NCBI GenBank assembly: GCA_958295725.1 | Contig: OY282368.1 | Span: 434,001 to 498,000 of the forward strand | Length of the DNA: 64,000 nt | Reading direction: 5' to 3' | Source of the DNA: an uncultured Alphaproteobacteria bacterium | GTDB lineage: Bacteria > Pseudomonadota > Alphaproteobacteria > UBA2966 | Position numbers and translations under genes: made by a program | Part shown: piece by piece, positions 1 to 12,019 of the stretch | Position numbering within the stretch: the stretch's first letter is position 1 | Layout of the letters: each line of letters begins with the position of its first letter | Notes under the pieces: generated by a model | What the model was told of the DNA's origin: nothing | Databases searched by the model: none | The model's input: only the letters and a program-made list of their open reading frames with translations

Positions 1-845
1 GCGGACCGGAGGCGCTGGCGGCGTTGGCCGAGGGTTCCCTCCCGGCGAGCGCGGAGCTGGGCGACGCCGCGAGGCCCATGCTCGTCCTGGGGCAGGGCGC
101 TCTCGCTCGACCCGACGGTTCCGCCGTGCTCGGCGCCGCGCGGCGCATCGCCGAGCGGTGCGGCATGGCGCGAGACGACTGGAACGGTTTCAACGTCCTG
201 CATACGGCCGCCGCCCGGGTGGCGGGCCTCGACCTCGGCCTGGTCCCGGGAGAGGGGGGACGGGACGTGTCCGGCATCCTGGAAGGAGCCGGCGATGGTG
301 ACATCGAGGCCGTGTTCTTGCTGGGCGCGGACGAGATCGACACGGATGGCCTGGGCGATGCCTTCGTCGTCTACCTCGGGCATCACGGAGATGCGGGCGC
401 GAGCCGGGCCGACGTGGTTCTTCCGGGTGCCGCCTACGTCGAGAAGGACGCGACGTGGGTGAACACCGAAGGCCGCGCGCAGCTGGGTCAGCGGGCCGTG
501 TTTCCGCCCGGCGATGCACGCGAGGACTGGGCCGTGATCCGGGCCCTGTCGGAGGCGGCCGGCCATGCGCTTCCCTACGACGATCTCGCCGCGGTCCGGG
601 CGCGCCTGGCGGACGTGGCGCCATGGTTCGGAGCGCCGGACGAGATATGGCCCGCGACGTGGGGGACGTTCGGAGCGGATGGCGCGATGGACCCGCGTCC
701 GTTCGCGAGTCCGGTCTCCGACTTCTACATGACCGACGCCATCTGCCGGGCGTCCGAGACGATGGCGGCCTGTAGCGCGCGGATTCTCGGTAACAACGAT
801 GCGTGGGACGGCGCCGGTGCGCGGGACGACGGCGCCGATGGCTGA
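1..845 (+). CDS. nuoG: NADH-quinone oxidoreductase subunit G, C-terminal part
   Basis: The frame is open from the first bases of the window, so the N-terminus with its iron-sulfur domains lies upstream. The visible 280 residues match the end of the molybdopterin-oxidoreductase-like domain of NuoG, the large peripheral-arm subunit of complex I. Typical segments are [10 protein letters not shown], the [19 protein letters not shown] stretch and NTEGRAQLG. The bacterial subunit relays electrons through its N-terminal clusters, which cannot be seen here. The stop at 843-845 overlaps the nuoH start at 838, and nuoH-N follow in order, which supports the assignment. Truncation is due only to the window edge. 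Confidence 0.93.
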   Translation, partial: GPEALAALAEGSLPASAELGDAARPMLVLGQGALARPDGSAVLGAARRIAERCGMARDDWNGFNVLHTAAARVAGLDLGLVPGEGGRDVSGILEGAGDGDIEAVFLLGADEIDTDGLGDAFVVYLGHHGDAGASRADVVLPGAAYVEKDATWVNTEGRAQLGQRAVFPPGDAREDWAVIRALSEAAGHALPYDDLAAVRARLADVAPWFGAPDEIWPATWGTFGADGAMDPRPFASPVSDFYMTDAICRASETMAACSARILGNNDAWDGAGARDDGADG

Positions 846-1848
846 GTTCACGACGGCCTATGCGATCCCCCTGGCGATCATCGTCGGCCAGATTCTGGCC
901 ATCGTCGCGCCGTTGCTCGTGGTCGTGGCCATGCTCACGTGGTTCGAGCGCAAGGTCATGGCCGCGATGCAGTTGCGCATGGGACCGAACGTCGTCGGAC
1001 CTTTCGGCCTGCTACAGCCGTTCGCCGACGGCCTGAAGCTGTTTCTCAAGGAAACGGTGGTCCCGACGGGCGCCAACAAGGTGGTGTTCGTCGCCGCGCC
1101 GATGCTGACGTTCGCGCTGAGCCTGATCGCCTGGGCCGTCGTCCCCTTCGGCGAGGGACTGGTGCTGTCGGACATCAACGTCGGCATCATGTACATCTTC
1201 GCGGTCTCGTCGCTCGGCGTGTACGGCATCGTGATGGCCGGGTGGGCATCGAATTCGCGGTACGCGTTTCTGGGCGCCCTGCGGTCGGCGGCCCAGATGG
1301 TGTCCTATGAGGTCTCGATGGGGTTCATCATCATCACGGTACTGCTGTGCGTGGGCTCGCTGAACATGAGCGCGATCGTCCGGGCGCAGGAGGACGGTCT
1401 CTGGTTCTTCATCCCGCTGTTCCCCATGTTCGTGCTCTTCTTCGTGTCGGCCCTGGCGGAGACGAACCGCCATCCGTTCGACCTGCCCGAGGCGGAGGCC
1501 GAGCTCGTCGCCGGCTATCAGGTGGAGTACGCGTCCATGACCTTCGCCCTCTTCTTCATCGGCGAGTACGCGAACATGGTCCTGATGAGCGCCCTGACGG
1601 CGATCCTCTTCCTCGGGGGCTGGCTGCCGCCGTTCGACGTGGCGCCGTTCACCTGGGTCCCGGGCCCGGTCTGGTTCGCGCTCAAGATAGCCCTGCTGTT
1701 GTTCGTCTTCGTGTGGGTTCGCGCGACGTTTCCCCGTTACCGCTATGACCAGCTGATGCGCCTCGGCTGGAAGGTGTTCCTGCCCCTTTCCCTGTTCTGG
1801 GTGGTCCTGACGGCCGGCGCGTTGGTGGCCTTCGACTGGCTGCCGTAA
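838..1848 (+). CDS. nuoH: NADH-quinone oxidoreductase subunit H
   Basis: This 336-residue polytopic membrane protein is subunit H (ND1) of complex I, which forms part of the quinone-binding chamber and the first proton path. Family signatures seen are [20 protein letters not shown] near residue 40 and [20 protein letters not shown] near residue 210, the acidic quinone-site loop. Length is normal. I chose the ATG at 838 because it overlaps the nuoG stop by 8 bp and gives a normal N-terminus; an in-frame ATG at 799 would lie inside nuoG. It belongs to the nuo operon. Confidence 0.97.
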   Translation: MAEFTTAYAIPLAIIVGQILAIVAPLLVVVAMLTWFERKVMAAMQLRMGPNVVGPFGLLQPFADGLKLFLKETVVPTGANKVVFVAAPMLTFALSLIAWAVVPFGEGLVLSDINVGIMYIFAVSSLGVYGIVMAGWASNSRYAFLGALRSAAQMVSYEVSMGFIIITVLLCVGSLNMSAIVRAQEDGLWFFIPLFPMFVLFFVSALAETNRHPFDLPEAEAELVAGYQVEYASMTFALFFIGEYANMVLMSALTAILFLGGWLPPFDVAPFTWVPGPVWFALKIALLLFVFVWVRATFPRYRYDQLMRLGWKVFLPLSLFWVVLTAGALVAFDWLP

Positions 1849-1859
1849 GGGCGATCGAA

Positions 1860-2348
1860 ATGGTTTTCAGGAATCATGCCGCGCGCACCGCGCTGCTCTC
1901 CGAACTGTGTTTCGGGATGTATGTCACGTTCAAGGCGATGTTCAAGCGGCGGGCGACGCTCAACTATCCCCACGAGAAGGGGTACCTGAGCCCCAGGTTC
2001 CGCGGGGAGCACGCTCTGAGGCGCTACGCCAACGGCGAGGAGCGTTGTATCGCCTGCAAGCTCTGCGAGGCCGTGTGCCCGGCGCAGGCGATCACCATCG
2101 AAGCGGAACCTCGCGAGGACGGAAGCCGGCGCGCGACGCGCTACGACATCGACATGACCAAGTGCATCTACTGCGGCTACTGCCAGGAGGCGTGCCCGGT
2201 CGATGCCATCGTCGAGGGTCCGAATTTCGAGTTCGCGGCGGAGACCCGCGAGGAACTCATGTACAACAAGGAGAAGCTGCTCGCCAACGGCGACCGGTGG
2301 GAACGGGAAATCGCGGCCAATCTCGCCGCCGACGCCCCGTATCGTTGA
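1860..2348 (+). CDS. nuoI: NADH-quinone oxidoreductase subunit I
   Basis: The 162-residue ferredoxin-like subunit I carries two [4Fe-4S] clusters (N6a and N6b) that pass electrons toward the quinone. Two complete cysteine motifs are visible: C63, C66, C69, C73 ([12 protein letters not shown]) and C102, C105, C108, C112 ([12 protein letters not shown]). Length is typical for an alphaproteobacterial NuoI. The ATG lies 11 bp after the nuoH stop. Confidence 0.98.
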   Translation: MVFRNHAARTALLSELCFGMYVTFKAMFKRRATLNYPHEKGYLSPRFRGEHALRRYANGEERCIACKLCEAVCPAQAITIEAEPREDGSRRATRYDIDMTKCIYCGYCQEACPVDAIVEGPNFEFAAETREELMYNKEKLLANGDRWEREIAANLAADAPYR

Positions 2349-2408
2349 CGGCCGCCGTCCGACCGATACGCGGAGCCGTCTTCCCCCCGCATCGAGAGCG
2401 TTCCACGA

Positions 2409-3020
2409 ATGATCGTCCAGACACTCACGTTCTGTCTGTTGGCCGCCGTCACGCTCGCGTCCGGCGTCATGGTGATCTCGGCCCGGAATCCCGTGCATTC
2501 GGTGCTGTTCCTGATTCTGGCTTTTTTCAACTCCGCCGGACTGTTCGTGCTGATGGGGGCCGAGTTCCTGGCGATGATCATGGTCATCGTCTACGTGGGT
2601 GCGGTCGCCGTCCTGTTCCTGTTCGTCGTGATGATGCTCGACATCAACTTCGTCGAACTGCGCCAGGGTTTTCTTCAATATCTTCCGATCGGCGGACTGG
2701 TGGGACTGATCATGCTGGTGGAGTTGCTGTTGGTTCTGGGAGGATGGGCGATCCGGCCCCCGGCGGGCGTCGTGGCGGCGGCGGAGCCCGCGGTCGCCGG
2801 CGTCTCCAACACGGAGGCGCTGGGTTCGCTGCTGTACACGCGCTACGTCTACCTGTTCCAGGCGGCGGGCATGGTGCTTCTCGTCGCCATGATCGGCGCC
2901 ATCGTCCTCACGCTCCGGACCAGGGCCGGGGTGCGCAAACAGTCCATATCGCGGCAGGTCTCCCGGCGTCGGGACGAGGCGGTCGAGGTGAAGGAAGTGG
3001 CGCCGGGGAGCGGTATCTGA
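2409..3020 (+). CDS. nuoJ: NADH-quinone oxidoreductase subunit J
   Basis: A 203-residue membrane subunit (ND6) of complex I. Five hydrophobic segments are evident. The conserved region around [20 protein letters not shown] and the following [26 protein letters not shown] segment, which carries the pi-bulge helix involved in coupling, identify it. A 60-bp gap after nuoI is the largest within the operon. Its TGA overlaps the nuoK ATG by one base. Confidence 0.96.
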   Translation: MIVQTLTFCLLAAVTLASGVMVISARNPVHSVLFLILAFFNSAGLFVLMGAEFLAMIMVIVYVGAVAVLFLFVVMMLDINFVELRQGFLQYLPIGGLVGLIMLVELLLVLGGWAIRPPAGVVAAAEPAVAGVSNTEALGSLLYTRYVYLFQAAGMVLLVAMIGAIVLTLRTRAGVRKQSISRQVSRRRDEAVEVKEVAPGSGI

Positions 3021-3328
3021 TGGAAGTCGCTCTCGGTCACTATCTCACGGTCGCGGCGATCCTGTTCACGCTGGGTATCTTCGGCATCTTCCTCAACCGG
3101 AAGAACGTCATCGTCATCCTGATGTCGATCGAGCTGATGCTGCTCGCGGTCAACATCAACCTCGTCGCGTTCTCGACGCATCTCGGCGACCTGACGGGAC
3201 AGGTCTTCGCCATGTTCGTGCTGACCGTAGCCGCGGCGGAGGCCGCCATCGGCCTCGCCATCCTCGTCGTCTACTTCCGAAACCGCGGGACCATCGCGGT
3301 CGAGGCCGTCAACATGATGAAGGGCTGA
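3020..3328 (+). CDS. nuoK: NADH-quinone oxidoreductase subunit K
   Basis: A 102-residue, three-helix membrane subunit (ND4L) of complex I. The family signature [20 protein letters not shown], with membrane glutamates used in proton transfer, and the second acidic helix [14 protein letters not shown] are both present. The start was set at the ATG at 3020, which overlaps the nuoJ stop (TGATG). The same frame stays open upstream through nuoI and nuoJ, but that part is a non-coding shadow. Confidence 0.97.
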   Translation: MEVALGHYLTVAAILFTLGIFGIFLNRKNVIVILMSIELMLLAVNINLVAFSTHLGDLTGQVFAMFVLTVAAAEAAIGLAILVVYFRNRGTIAVEAVNMMKG

Positions 3329-3333
3329 CGGGG

Positions 3334-5265
3334 ATGCTGCATGTCGCGCTGGTCTTCGCTCCGCTCCTCGGCGCCGTCTTCGCCGGCCTGTTCGGCCGCG
3401 TCCTGGGCGACGGCGCGTCGCGCCTGATCGCGTGCGGCTTCATGACCGTGTCGGCCCTGATCTCGATCGTCGTCTTCCACCAGGTCGCCATCGAGCACGA
3501 GACGGTCGTCATCGAGCTGATGACGTGGATGGACTCGGAGGCGTTCGAGGTCGCCTGGACCTTGCGGTTCGACGAGTTGACTGCCGTCATGACCCTCGTC
3601 GTGTCCGTCGTGTCGTGCCTGATCCACTGGTACTCCATCGGCTACATGGCGCACGATCCACACGTTCCGCGGTTCTTCGCCTATCTGTCGCTGTTCACCT
3701 TCGCGATGCTGATGCTGGTGACGGCGGACAACTTCGTGCAGATGTTCTTCGGTTGGGAGGGCGTCGGTCTCTGCTCCTACCTCCTGATCGGGTTCTGGTT
3801 CGACCGTCCATCGGCCAACGCCGCCGCCATCAAGGCGTTCGTCGTCAATCGCGTCGGCGACTTCGGCTTCGCGCTCGGCATCATGGCGATCTTCCTCGTC
3901 TTCGAGTCCGTGGATTTCGCGACCGTGTTCGCGGCCGCCCCCGAGGTCGCGGGAAGCTCCATGGTCTTTCTCGGCCGGGAGTTCGATACCCTCACGGTGA
4001 TCACGCTGCTGCTGTTCGTGGGCGCGATGGGCAAGTCGGCGCAATTGGGGCTGCACACCTGGCTGCCCGATGCGATGGAAGGCCCGACGCCGGTCTCCGC
4101 GCTGATCCACGCCGCCACGATGGTGACGGCCGGCGTGTTCATGGTGGCGCGGTGCTCGCCCCTCTTCGAGTACGCGCCCGACACGCTGATGGTCATCACG
4201 GTCGTCGGCGCGTCGACCGCGTTCTTCGCCGCGACGGTGGGTCTGGTCCAGAACGACATCAAGCGGGTCATCGCCTATTCGACCTGTAGCCAGCTCGGCT
4301 ACATGTTCTTCGCCATCGGGGTGTCGGCGTATTCGGCGGCCATCTTCCATCTGATGACCCACGCCTTCTTCAAGGCGCTGCTGTTCCTCGGCGCCGGTTC
4401 CGTCATTCACGCGATGGCCGACGAGCAGGACATGCGCCGGATGGGCGGCATCTATACGCTGATGCCTCTGACTTACGCGATCATGTGGATCGGTTCCCTG
4501 GCGCTGGCGGGCATTCCGTTCTTCGCCGGGTTCTACTCGAAGGACATCATCCTGGAGGCGGCCTATGCCGACGGCACGGGCTTCGGCGACTACGCCTTCG
4601 GGTTGGGTATCGTCGCGGCGTTTCTGACGGCCTTCTATTCGTGGCGCCTCCTGTTCATGACGTTCCACGGCCGGGTTCGCGCCGAGCCGAGCGTCATGGC
4701 GCGCGTTCACGATGCGCCGAAGATCATGATGATCCCGCTGGTCCTCTTGTCCCTGGGTGCCCTGTTCGCGGGCTTCGTCGCCTACGGCGCCATGGTGGGC
4801 GAGGGAAGCGGCTTCTGGGGTGGTTCGTTGTTCGTCCTGCCGGAGAACGACACGGTCGCCGCGGCCCATCACGTGCCATTCTGGGTGAAGGCGTCGCCGA
4901 CGGTTCTCGCGGTCGCGGGCATCGGGGTCGCGTGGTGGTTCTATATCGCCCGGCCGGGTATTCCCCCGGCCATCGCGACGATGCACCGTCCGATCTACGT
5001 CTTCCTGTCGCGCAAGTGGTACTTCGACGAGCTTTACGACCTCGCCTTCGTGCGGCCGGCGAAGCGGATCGGCCACGCGCTCTGGCGCGGCGGCGACGGG
5101 CGCGTCATCGACGGGTTCGGTCCGGACGGCGTTTCCGCCGCCGTCGTCCGTCTGGCCCACCGCGCCGCGCGACTACAGACCGGTTACGTGTACCACTACG
5201 CGTTCGCGATGCTGGTCGGCGTCGTGGGTTTCGTGTCCTGGTTCTTCTATGCGATCGGGGGTTAG
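3334..5265 (+). CDS. nuoL: NADH-quinone oxidoreductase subunit L
   Basis: A 643-residue antiporter-like proton-pumping subunit (ND5) at the distal end of the complex I membrane arm. It has the family hallmarks [18 protein letters not shown] and [20 protein letters not shown], plus the C-terminal lateral helix region ending in a final transmembrane segment. Length is normal. The ATG lies 5 bp after nuoK and the stop directly abuts the nuoM GTG start. Confidence 0.98.
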   Translation: MLHVALVFAPLLGAVFAGLFGRVLGDGASRLIACGFMTVSALISIVVFHQVAIEHETVVIELMTWMDSEAFEVAWTLRFDELTAVMTLVVSVVSCLIHWYSIGYMAHDPHVPRFFAYLSLFTFAMLMLVTADNFVQMFFGWEGVGLCSYLLIGFWFDRPSANAAAIKAFVVNRVGDFGFALGIMAIFLVFESVDFATVFAAAPEVAGSSMVFLGREFDTLTVITLLLFVGAMGKSAQLGLHTWLPDAMEGPTPVSALIHAATMVTAGVFMVARCSPLFEYAPDTLMVITVVGASTAFFAATVGLVQNDIKRVIAYSTCSQLGYMFFAIGVSAYSAAIFHLMTHAFFKALLFLGAGSVIHAMADEQDMRRMGGIYTLMPLTYAIMWIGSLALAGIPFFAGFYSKDIILEAAYADGTGFGDYAFGLGIVAAFLTAFYSWRLLFMTFHGRVRAEPSVMARVHDAPKIMMIPLVLLSLGALFAGFVAYGAMVGEGSGFWGGSLFVLPENDTVAAAHHVPFWVKASPTVLAVAGIGVAWWFYIARPGIPPAIATMHRPIYVFLSRKWYFDELYDLAFVRPAKRIGHALWRGGDGRVIDGFGPDGVSAAVVRLAHRAARLQTGYVYHYAFAMLVGVVGFVSWFFYAIGG

Positions 5266-6777
5266 GTGATCGACTTTCCACTCCTGTCCCTGGTCACGTT
5301 CCTGCCGACCGTCGGCGCGGCGTTCATCCTGCTGATCCGCGGCGAGGAGGCGGTCGTCGCGCGCAACGCGCGCTGGGTGGCGATGTGGACGACGACGATG
5401 ACGTTCTGCGCGTCGCTCGCCATCTGGTTCTGGTTCAACCCATCGACGGCGGAATTCCAGTTCGTCGAGAAGAAAGCGTGGATCGGCGGCGGGATCGACT
5501 ACCACATGGGCGTCGACGGCATCTCGCTGCTCTTCGTGCTCCTGACCACGCTGCTCACGCCGCTCTGCGTCCTCGCCAGTTGGGAAGCGATCTCCACCCG
5601 CGTCAAGGAGTACATGATCGCTTTCCTGATCATGGAAACCATGATGATCGGCGTGTTCTGCGCCCTCGACGTCGTGGTCTTCTACCTGTTTTTCGAAGGC
5701 GGCCTCATCCCCATGTTCCTGATCATCGGCGGGTGGGGCGGGGAACGGCGGATCTACGCGACGTTCAAGTTCTTCCTCTATACGCTGCTGGGGTCCGTGC
5801 TCATGCTGCTCGCCGTTCTGGCGATGTACCTGAAGGCCGGCACCACGGACATCCCGACGCTGATGAACACCGGGTTCGACGTGTCGTGGCAGCGGTGGTT
5901 GTGGCTGGCGTTCTTCGCGGCGTTCGCCGTGAAGATTCCCATGTGGCCGGTCCATACGTGGCTTCCCGACGCCCATGTCGAGGCGCCGACCGCCGGTTCG
6001 GTGATCCTCGCCGGGGTGCTGCTGAAGATCGGCGGCTACGGGTTTCTCAGGTTCTCGATCCCCATGCTGCCGGAGGCGACCGAGTTCTTCACGCCCCTCG
6101 TATACGCGCTGTCGGTGGTCGCCATCGTCTATACGTCTCTCGTCGCGCTCATGCAGGAGGACATGAAGAAGCTCATCGCGTATTCGTCCGTCGCGCACAT
6201 GGGGTTCGTGACCATCGGCATCTTCACGTTCACGACGCAGGGAATCGAGGGCGGCATCATGGTGATGCTCAGCCACGGGCTCGTCTCGGCCGCGCTTTTC
6301 CTGATTGTCGGAGTCGTATACGACCGGATGCACACGCGCGAGATCGCCCGATACGGCGGCCTGGTTCATCGCATGCCCGTCTACGCGGCGGTGTTCATGG
6401 TCGTCGCGCTGGCCAACGTGGGTCTGCCCGGCACCAGCGGCTTCGTCGGCGAGTTCCTGGTCCTGGTGGGCATTTTCCGCGTGGATACCTGGGTGGCGTT
6501 TCTGGCGACGACCGGAATCGTCCTGAGCGTTGCCTATACGCTCTGGCTCTATCGCCGGGTGATCTACGGGAAGCTGGAAAAGGCCGAGTTGAAGGAAATC
6601 TCCGATCTCGACTGGCGGGAAATCGCCGTCTTCGCGCCGCTGATCGTTCTCGTGCTCTTCTTCGGCGTCTATCCCCAACCGCTGCTCGACGTCATGCATG
6701 TCTCGGTGGCGAATCTCATCGAGAGCCACGACATGGCCATGAACGGCGGCGGCGGCGTCGCGCGACTGGGCCGGTAA
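5266..6777 (+). CDS. nuoM: NADH-quinone oxidoreductase subunit M
   Basis: A 503-residue antiporter-like subunit (ND4) of complex I. Conserved motifs seen are [17 protein letters not shown], the [17 protein letters not shown] loop with the key glutamate, and [20 protein letters not shown]. The GTG at 5266 begins at the base right after the nuoL TAG, so translation is probably coupled. Length is as expected. Confidence 0.98.
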   Translation: MIDFPLLSLVTFLPTVGAAFILLIRGEEAVVARNARWVAMWTTTMTFCASLAIWFWFNPSTAEFQFVEKKAWIGGGIDYHMGVDGISLLFVLLTTLLTPLCVLASWEAISTRVKEYMIAFLIMETMMIGVFCALDVVVFYLFFEGGLIPMFLIIGGWGGERRIYATFKFFLYTLLGSVLMLLAVLAMYLKAGTTDIPTLMNTGFDVSWQRWLWLAFFAAFAVKIPMWPVHTWLPDAHVEAPTAGSVILAGVLLKIGGYGFLRFSIPMLPEATEFFTPLVYALSVVAIVYTSLVALMQEDMKKLIAYSSVAHMGFVTIGIFTFTTQGIEGGIMVMLSHGLVSAALFLIVGVVYDRMHTREIARYGGLVHRMPVYAAVFMVVALANVGLPGTSGFVGEFLVLVGIFRVDTWVAFLATTGIVLSVAYTLWLYRRVIYGKLEKAELKEISDLDWREIAVFAPLIVLVLFFGVYPQPLLDVMHVSVANLIESHDMAMNGGGGVARLGR

Positions 6778-6791
6778 CCGGGGACCGACGG

Positions 6792-8243
6792 ATGCCGACG
6801 GTACACGCCGTTCCCGACCTTGCGCCGGCGCTGCCCGAGGTCATCCTCGCGGTCGTGGCCATGGCGCTTCTGATGCTGGGCGTCTTCCGTGGCGACGGGT
6901 CGACCCGGACTGTGTCGTGGCTCGCCGTCGCGGCGATGGCGGTCGCGGGGTTTTTCGTGATCACGGGTCCGTCGGACGGCGTCGTCACCTTCTCGGGCAT
7001 GTTCGTCGTCGACCGGTTCGCCGTCTTCATGAAGGTGCTGGTGCTGATCGGGTCGGCACTGGCCCTCGTCATGTCGTTCGGATACCTCCGGGACGAAGGC
7101 ATGGAGCGGTTCGAGTTCCCGGTCCTTCTGGTTCTCGCCACTCTCGGTATGCTCATGATGGTCTCGGCGAACGATCTCATGGCGCTCTATCTGGGACTCG
7201 AGCTCCAGAGCCTCGCGCTCTACGTGGTCGCGGCCTTCAAGCGCGAATCCCTGCGCAGTACGGAAGCCGGGTTGAAGTACTTCGTGCTCGGGGCCCTGTC
7301 GTCGGGCATGTTGCTCTATGGTTGCTCGCTGATCTACGGGATAACGGGCGCCACCGACTTCGCCGCCCTCTCCGCCGCGTTGAGCGGCGGGGGCGAGGTC
7401 CCGATCGGACTCGTCATTGGGCTGGTGTTCCTCGTCTCGGGACTGGCGTTCAAGGTCTCGGCGGTGCCGTTCCACATGTGGACGCCGGATGTCTACGAAG
7501 GCGCGCCGACGCCGGTCACGGCGTTCTTCGCCGTCGCGCCCAAGATCGCGGCCGTCGCGCTGTTCCTTCGGGTCATGATGTCTCCGTTCGGGGGCCTCGT
7601 GTCGCAATGGCAGCAGATCATCGTCGTCGTCTCCATCGCCTCGATGGTGCTCGGCGCGTTCGCGGCGATCCGGCAGGACAACATCAAGCGCCTGATGGCC
7701 TACAGCTCGATCGGCCATGTGGGCTACGCGCTCGTGGGCCTCGCGGCGGGAACCGCGGAGGGCATGCGCGGCACGATCCTCTACATGACGATTTATCTCG
7801 TCATGAACGTTGGAACCTTCGCCGTGATTCTCAACATGAAGCGCGCGGGCGCCATGGTCGAAGGGATACACGACCTGGCCGGACTCGCCCGGTCGCGGCC
7901 CTTGATGGCGCTGGCGATGGGGATCTTCATGTTCTCGCTCGCGGGCATTCCGCCGTTGGCCGGGTTTTTCGCCAAGCTCTACGTGTTCCTGGCGGCCGTG
8001 AACGCGGAACTCTATGCTCTCGCCGTTATCGGCGTGCTGGCGAGCGTCGTCGGCGCGTTCTACTATTTGCGCATCATCAGGATCATGTACTTCGACGCGC
8101 CGTCCGAGGTCTTCGATGCCCCGGTGGCGTCGGAAATGCGGGTCATCCTCGCCGCCGCGGCCGTCTTCACCCTGTTCTTCTTCGCCTATCCCGCTCCATT
8201 CCTCGCCGGCGCCGAGGCGGCCGCCCTGGCCCTCGTTCGGTGA
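6792..8243 (+). CDS. nuoN: NADH-quinone oxidoreductase subunit N
   Basis: A 483-residue antiporter-like subunit (ND2) and the last gene of the nuo operon. Motifs include [20 protein letters not shown], the [15 protein letters not shown] helix and [20 protein letters not shown]. The ATG at 6792 was chosen. The frame is open far upstream (from 4485), but that is out-of-frame nuoL and nuoM sequence with no membrane-protein character. birA follows about 40 bp later on the same strand. Confidence 0.97.
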   Translation: MPTVHAVPDLAPALPEVILAVVAMALLMLGVFRGDGSTRTVSWLAVAAMAVAGFFVITGPSDGVVTFSGMFVVDRFAVFMKVLVLIGSALALVMSFGYLRDEGMERFEFPVLLVLATLGMLMMVSANDLMALYLGLELQSLALYVVAAFKRESLRSTEAGLKYFVLGALSSGMLLYGCSLIYGITGATDFAALSAALSGGGEVPIGLVIGLVFLVSGLAFKVSAVPFHMWTPDVYEGAPTPVTAFFAVAPKIAAVALFLRVMMSPFGGLVSQWQQIIVVVSIASMVLGAFAAIRQDNIKRLMAYSSIGHVGYALVGLAAGTAEGMRGTILYMTIYLVMNVGTFAVILNMKRAGAMVEGIHDLAGLARSRPLMALAMGIFMFSLAGIPPLAGFFAKLYVFLAAVNAELYALAVIGVLASVVGAFYYLRIIRIMYFDAPSEVFDAPVASEMRVILAAAAVFTLFFFAYPAPFLAGAEAAALALVR

Positions 8244-8284
8244 CGCCACGCGATGGCGCATGATCCCGCGACCGCGTGCGCTCC

Positions 8285-9082
8285 ATGAGCGTACCGGGCT
8301 CCGGCGTCGCGCCGCGCCTTCCCGGATTCTATTCGCTGATCGCCCTCGAAGCGGCGGGCAGCACCAACGACGAAGCTCGCGCCCTTGCCGAGCGTGGGGC
8401 GCCAGCGGGCACGCTCGTCTGGGCGAAGCGGCAGACGGCTGGCCGCGGCCGCCGCGGACGGCCGTGGGAGTCCCCGATCGGCAACCTTTACTGTTCCGTC
8501 GTTCTCCGGCCGCCGGTCGGTCCCGCGGTGGCGGCGCAGCTTTCCTTCGTGACGGCCCTCGCCCTGGGGGAAGGTGTTCGGGAATCCCTGCCTCCCGGTT
8601 CCGTCGTGCGGTATAAATGGCCCAACGATGTCCTCATCGACGGCGGGAAGGTCGCCGGGATCCTGCTGGAATCCCAGATCGGAGAGAAGGGGTTGCTGGA
8701 GTGGGTGCTGATCGGGACGGGCGTCAATGTCGCCAGTTTCCCCCCCGGTACGGAACGGCCCGCGACCAGTCTGAGCCGGGCCGGGGCGAACCTGTCCGTC
8801 GTCGACGTCCTGACGGCCTACGCTCGATCGTTTTGGACGTGGTTCGTTGTTTGGGAGAGGGACGGGTTCGGGCCGGTCCGCGAGGCGTGGCTGAGGAGGG
8901 CGGCGGGTCTCGGAGAGGCCATCGAGGTGCGGCTTCCCGACAGGACCCTGAGCGGGACCTTCGACGCCCTCGATGCTTCCGGTTCTCTCGTCCTGCTCAC
9001 GTCCCACGGTCGGCGGACCGTTTCCGCCGGCGAGGTGTTCGTCGGGCCGCGAGCCGCGAGACATGCCATGGGCAATGGGTGA
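8285..9082 (+). CDS. birA: Biotin--[acetyl-CoA-carboxylase] ligase
   Basis: The enzyme activates biotin to biotinyl-AMP and transfers it to the lysine of biotin carrier proteins; a carrier with an ESMKME site lies at 16820-17041. Of 265 residues, the biotinyl-AMP loop GRGRRGRPW is at about 53-61 and the KWPNDV motif near 113, followed by a small C-terminal SH3-like domain. It lacks the N-terminal DNA-binding domain of E. coli BirA, so it is a class I ligase without repressor function. The ATG at 8285 is preferred; an in-frame GTG at 8276 is possible. Confidence 0.93.
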   Translation: MSVPGSGVAPRLPGFYSLIALEAAGSTNDEARALAERGAPAGTLVWAKRQTAGRGRRGRPWESPIGNLYCSVVLRPPVGPAVAAQLSFVTALALGEGVRESLPPGSVVRYKWPNDVLIDGGKVAGILLESQIGEKGLLEWVLIGTGVNVASFPPGTERPATSLSRAGANLSVVDVLTAYARSFWTWFVVWERDGFGPVREAWLRRAAGLGEAIEVRLPDRTLSGTFDALDASGSLVLLTSHGRRTVSAGEVFVGPRAARHAMGNG

Positions 9083-9088
9083 CGGACC

Positions 9089-9877
9089 GTGCTGCTGGCC
9101 ATCGACGCGGGTAACACCCACACCGTTTTCGCCGTCATCGAGGGCGGGGATCTCCGCCGCCAGTGGCGCGCGGCGACCAGCGCACCGCGCACCGCGGACG
9201 AATACGCGGTATGGCTGACGCAGTTGATGGAGTTGGAGCGGATCCGGTTTGCCGACGTCGGCGAGGCGATCATCTCCACCGTCGTGCCCCAGGCCCTCTT
9301 CGACCTTCGCAAGTTGTGTCGCGACTATTTCGGTTGCGAGCCCCTGGTGGTGGGAGAGGGAGTCGAATTGGGAATCGATGTTCTCCTCGAGCGTTCGGCG
9401 GAAGTGGGCGCCGACCGCCTGGTGAACGCCGTCGCGGCGGGCGACAGGCACGGCGGGCCCTTGATCGTCGTCGATTTCGGAACGGCCACGACCTTCGATG
9501 TCGTCGATGCCGACGGGAGCTACCGGGGCGGCGTGATCGCTCCCGGCGTGAACCTGAGTCTCGAGGCGCTCCACATGGCGGCGGCGAAACTGCCGCGCAT
9601 CGCGGTCGAGAAACCCCGTCGCGTCGTCGGCGGCGGCACCCTGGAAGCCATGCGGTCGGGCGTTTACTGGGGGTATATCGGCCTGATCGAAGGCATCGTC
9701 GGCCGGGTCCGGGAGGAGTTCTCGGAAACCGACGTCTCGAAAATGAAAGTCGTCGCCACCGGCGGGCTCGCGCCCCTGTTCGCGGGCGGAACGGACGCGA
9801 TCGAGCATGTGGATCCGGACCTCACGATCCGGGGCCTGCAGTTGCTGCACGAACGCAATTCCGGGAGTGCCGGGTGA
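9089..9877 (+). CDS. coaX: Type III pantothenate kinase
   Basis: A 262-residue ASKHA-fold kinase that phosphorylates pantothenate, the first step of coenzyme A synthesis. The phosphate motif DAGNTHTVF is at residues 6-14, the conserved GADRLVN segment near 110, [11 protein letters not shown] near 130 and a PGVNLS stretch near 150. It starts at a GTG 6 bp after birA, and its TGA overlaps the GTG start of the RNase J gene. The birA-coaX-rnj order is common in Alphaproteobacteria. Confidence 0.95.
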   Translation: MLLAIDAGNTHTVFAVIEGGDLRRQWRAATSAPRTADEYAVWLTQLMELERIRFADVGEAIISTVVPQALFDLRKLCRDYFGCEPLVVGEGVELGIDVLLERSAEVGADRLVNAVAAGDRHGGPLIVVDFGTATTFDVVDADGSYRGGVIAPGVNLSLEALHMAAAKLPRIAVEKPRRVVGGGTLEAMRSGVYWGYIGLIEGIVGRVREEFSETDVSKMKVVATGGLAPLFAGGTDAIEHVDPDLTIRGLQLLHERNSGSAG

Positions 9878-11613
9878 CACGTCCGGAATCGGCGCCTCGC
9901 GACGAGTTGCTCTTCCTGCCCCTGGGAGGGGCGGGCGAGATCGGCATGAACCTCAACCTTTACGGGTTCGGCGGGCGATGGATCATGGTCGATTGCGGCA
10001 TTACGTTCGCCGACGACTCCATGCCCGGCGTCGACATCGTTCTTCCCGATCCCCGGTTCATCGAGGAACGGTCGGGAGACTTGCTGGGTCTGTTCCTGAC
10101 GCACGCCCACGAAGACCACATCGGCGCCGTGCCCTATCTGTGGCCACGGCTGAGATGCCCTGTCTACGCCACGCCGTTCACCTCGGCCCTGGTCGCGGGA
10201 AAACTGGAGCGGGCCGGCCTTTCGGGCGACGTGCCTCTCAACGTCGTTCCCGTTGCCGGCTCGGTGACCCTGGGGGACTTCGACGTGCGGTACGTTCCCA
10301 TTACCCACTCGATTCCCGAGGCTCATTCCCTCGGCATCAAGACACCCGCGGGAACCGTCGTCCACACCGGGGACTGGAAGCTGGACCCGGCTCCCGTCGT
10401 CGGCGAGGCGACGGACGCGGCGCCGTTCCGGGCGCTCGGAGACGGTGGGGTGCTGGCGCTGGTCTGCGATTCGACCAACGTGTTCCGGCCCGGCCACTCG
10501 GGTTCCGAACGGACCGTCCGGGAAAACATGGAAGAGATCGTCGCCAGGGCGGAAGGACGTGTCGCGATCACGACGTTCGCGTCCAACGTGGCCCGGATCA
10601 AATCCGTTCTGGAGATCGCCGGGGCGTGCGACCGCCATGCGGTCCTGGTCGGCCGCTCGATGTGGCGGACGGTGGACGCCGCGCGCGCGACCGGGCATCT
10701 CGATCCGGGCGTGGATGTCCTCGCCGACAGGGATGCCGGCTATCTGCCGCCGGAAAGGACCTTGCTGCTGTGCACTGGCTGCCAGGGGGAGCCGCGCGGC
10801 GCCGTGTCGAGAATCGCGTTCGACGACCATCCCCATGTCCGACTGGAAGCGGGGGATATCGCGATCTTCTCCTCGAAGATCATTCCGGGAAACGAGCGTT
10901 CCATCGCCCGTGTGCACAATCGGCTTACGTTGTCGGGCGTCGACGTGATCACCGAAAAGGACCGCCTCGTGCATACCTCTGGCCACCCCTCGCGGGACGA
11001 GCTCGGGGAGATGTACTCCTGGATACGTCCGGAACTGGCGGTCCCCGTTCACGGCGAGATCCGCCATTTGAGCGAACATTCTCGGTTCGCCCTCGACAAC
11101 GGCGCGAGGAACGCCGTCGTCGTTCGGAACGGCGACGTACTGCGCCTGAGTCCGGGTCCGGACCCCGGCGTTATCGTCGATCGCGTGCCGACGGGCCGGC
11201 TGGCGCTCGACGGACGCGGCCTCGTGGCCGAGGATTCGGGCAATCTGCGAATGCGCCGGCGGCTGAGTTTCAACGGGTTCGTCGCCGTGACCGTTGTCCT
11301 GAACGCCGGGGCGCTGGTGGCGGCGCGGCCGCGTGTCCTCGCGCGCGGCGTTCCCGGGACGGAGGGCTCCGATTTCGAATCCAGAGCGGTTTCGCGACTG
11401 GACCGGGAGCTGCGCGCCTTGCCGCGCGTCCGCCGGGCGGATGACGCCGTGATCGACGATCTGGCGCGCCGAACGCTGCGACGCCTGCTCAAGCCCCTGA
11501 CCGCCGCCCGGCCGCCGATCGACGTGGACATCGTTCGGCTGGAGGCCCATATGACAGAGGACGGACAAGCGGAACCCCGTCGGCGAGGGTCCCGGAGGGG
11601 CGGCCGTGATTGA
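9874..11613 (+). CDS. rnj: Ribonuclease J
   Basis: A 579-residue metallo-beta-lactamase/beta-CASP ribonuclease that acts as a 5'-3' exonuclease and endonuclease in mRNA decay and rRNA maturation. The zinc motif HAHEDH is at residues 77-82, and the [14 protein letters not shown] motif ([11 protein letters not shown]) and PVHGEIRHL of the beta-CASP part follow. It begins at a GTG overlapping the coaX stop (GTGA). The frame continues open upstream through coaX, but that part is a shadow. The last 8 bp overlap the epimerase start. Confidence 0.95.
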   Translation: MTRPESAPRDELLFLPLGGAGEIGMNLNLYGFGGRWIMVDCGITFADDSMPGVDIVLPDPRFIEERSGDLLGLFLTHAHEDHIGAVPYLWPRLRCPVYATPFTSALVAGKLERAGLSGDVPLNVVPVAGSVTLGDFDVRYVPITHSIPEAHSLGIKTPAGTVVHTGDWKLDPAPVVGEATDAAPFRALGDGGVLALVCDSTNVFRPGHSGSERTVRENMEEIVARAEGRVAITTFASNVARIKSVLEIAGACDRHAVLVGRSMWRTVDAARATGHLDPGVDVLADRDAGYLPPERTLLLCTGCQGEPRGAVSRIAFDDHPHVRLEAGDIAIFSSKIIPGNERSIARVHNRLTLSGVDVITEKDRLVHTSGHPSRDELGEMYSWIRPELAVPVHGEIRHLSEHSRFALDNGARNAVVVRNGDVLRLSPGPDPGVIVDRVPTGRLALDGRGLVAEDSGNLRMRRRLSFNGFVAVTVVLNAGALVAARPRVLARGVPGTEGSDFESRAVSRLDRELRALPRVRRADDAVIDDLARRTLRRLLKPLTAARPPIDVDIVRLEAHMTEDGQAEPRRRGSRRGGRD

Positions 11614-12019
11614 CCGCCTCGACCACATCGCCATTGCCGTGCCCGACCTCGGGGCCGCGGCGAGTCTGTATCGCGACGTTCTGGGAGCGCGGGTTTCGGA
11701 ACCGCGCGATCTTCCCGAGCATGGCGTCACCGTGATCTTCGTCGAGTTGTCGAACGCCAGGATCGAGCTCCTGCATCCTCTCGGCGACGACTCGCCGGTC
11801 GCCGGATTTCTCGAGAGGAACGCCGCGGGCGGCATCCATCACGTGTGCTACGAGGTCGACGACATCGTCGCGGCGCGGGATCGCCTCGCGGCGAAGGGCG
11901 CGCGTGTCCTCGGGGACGGCGAGCCCCGGATCGGGGCGCACGGAAAGCCCGTGCTCTTCCTTCACCCCAGGGATTTCTGCGGGACACTCGTCGAACTGGA
12001 ACAGGCGGGGGAGGCATGA
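11606..12019 (+). CDS. mce: Methylmalonyl-CoA epimerase
   Basis: A 137-residue vicinal-oxygen-chelate (glyoxalase-fold) protein that interconverts (R)- and (S)-methylmalonyl-CoA in propionate metabolism. Metal ligands are visible in the two half-modules: LDHIAIAVPDL at the N-terminus, GGIHHVCYEVDD near residue 75 and GTLVELEQ at the end. It starts at a GTG within the end of rnj and overlaps the next ATG by 3 bp, so the cluster is translationally coupled. A glyoxalase relative cannot be fully excluded, but length and context favour the epimerase. Confidence 0.9.
   Translation: MIDRLDHIAIAVPDLGAAASLYRDVLGARVSEPRDLPEHGVTVIFVELSNARIELLHPLGDDSPVAGFLERNAAGGIHHVCYEVDDIVAARDRLAAKGARVLGDGEPRIGAHGKPVLFLHPRDFCGTLVELEQAGEA

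Noticed and set aside
4485..6791. Upstream extension of the nuoN frame through nuoL and nuoM
   Set aside because: Out of frame with two well-supported membrane subunits and rich in Arg; nuoN starts at 6792.
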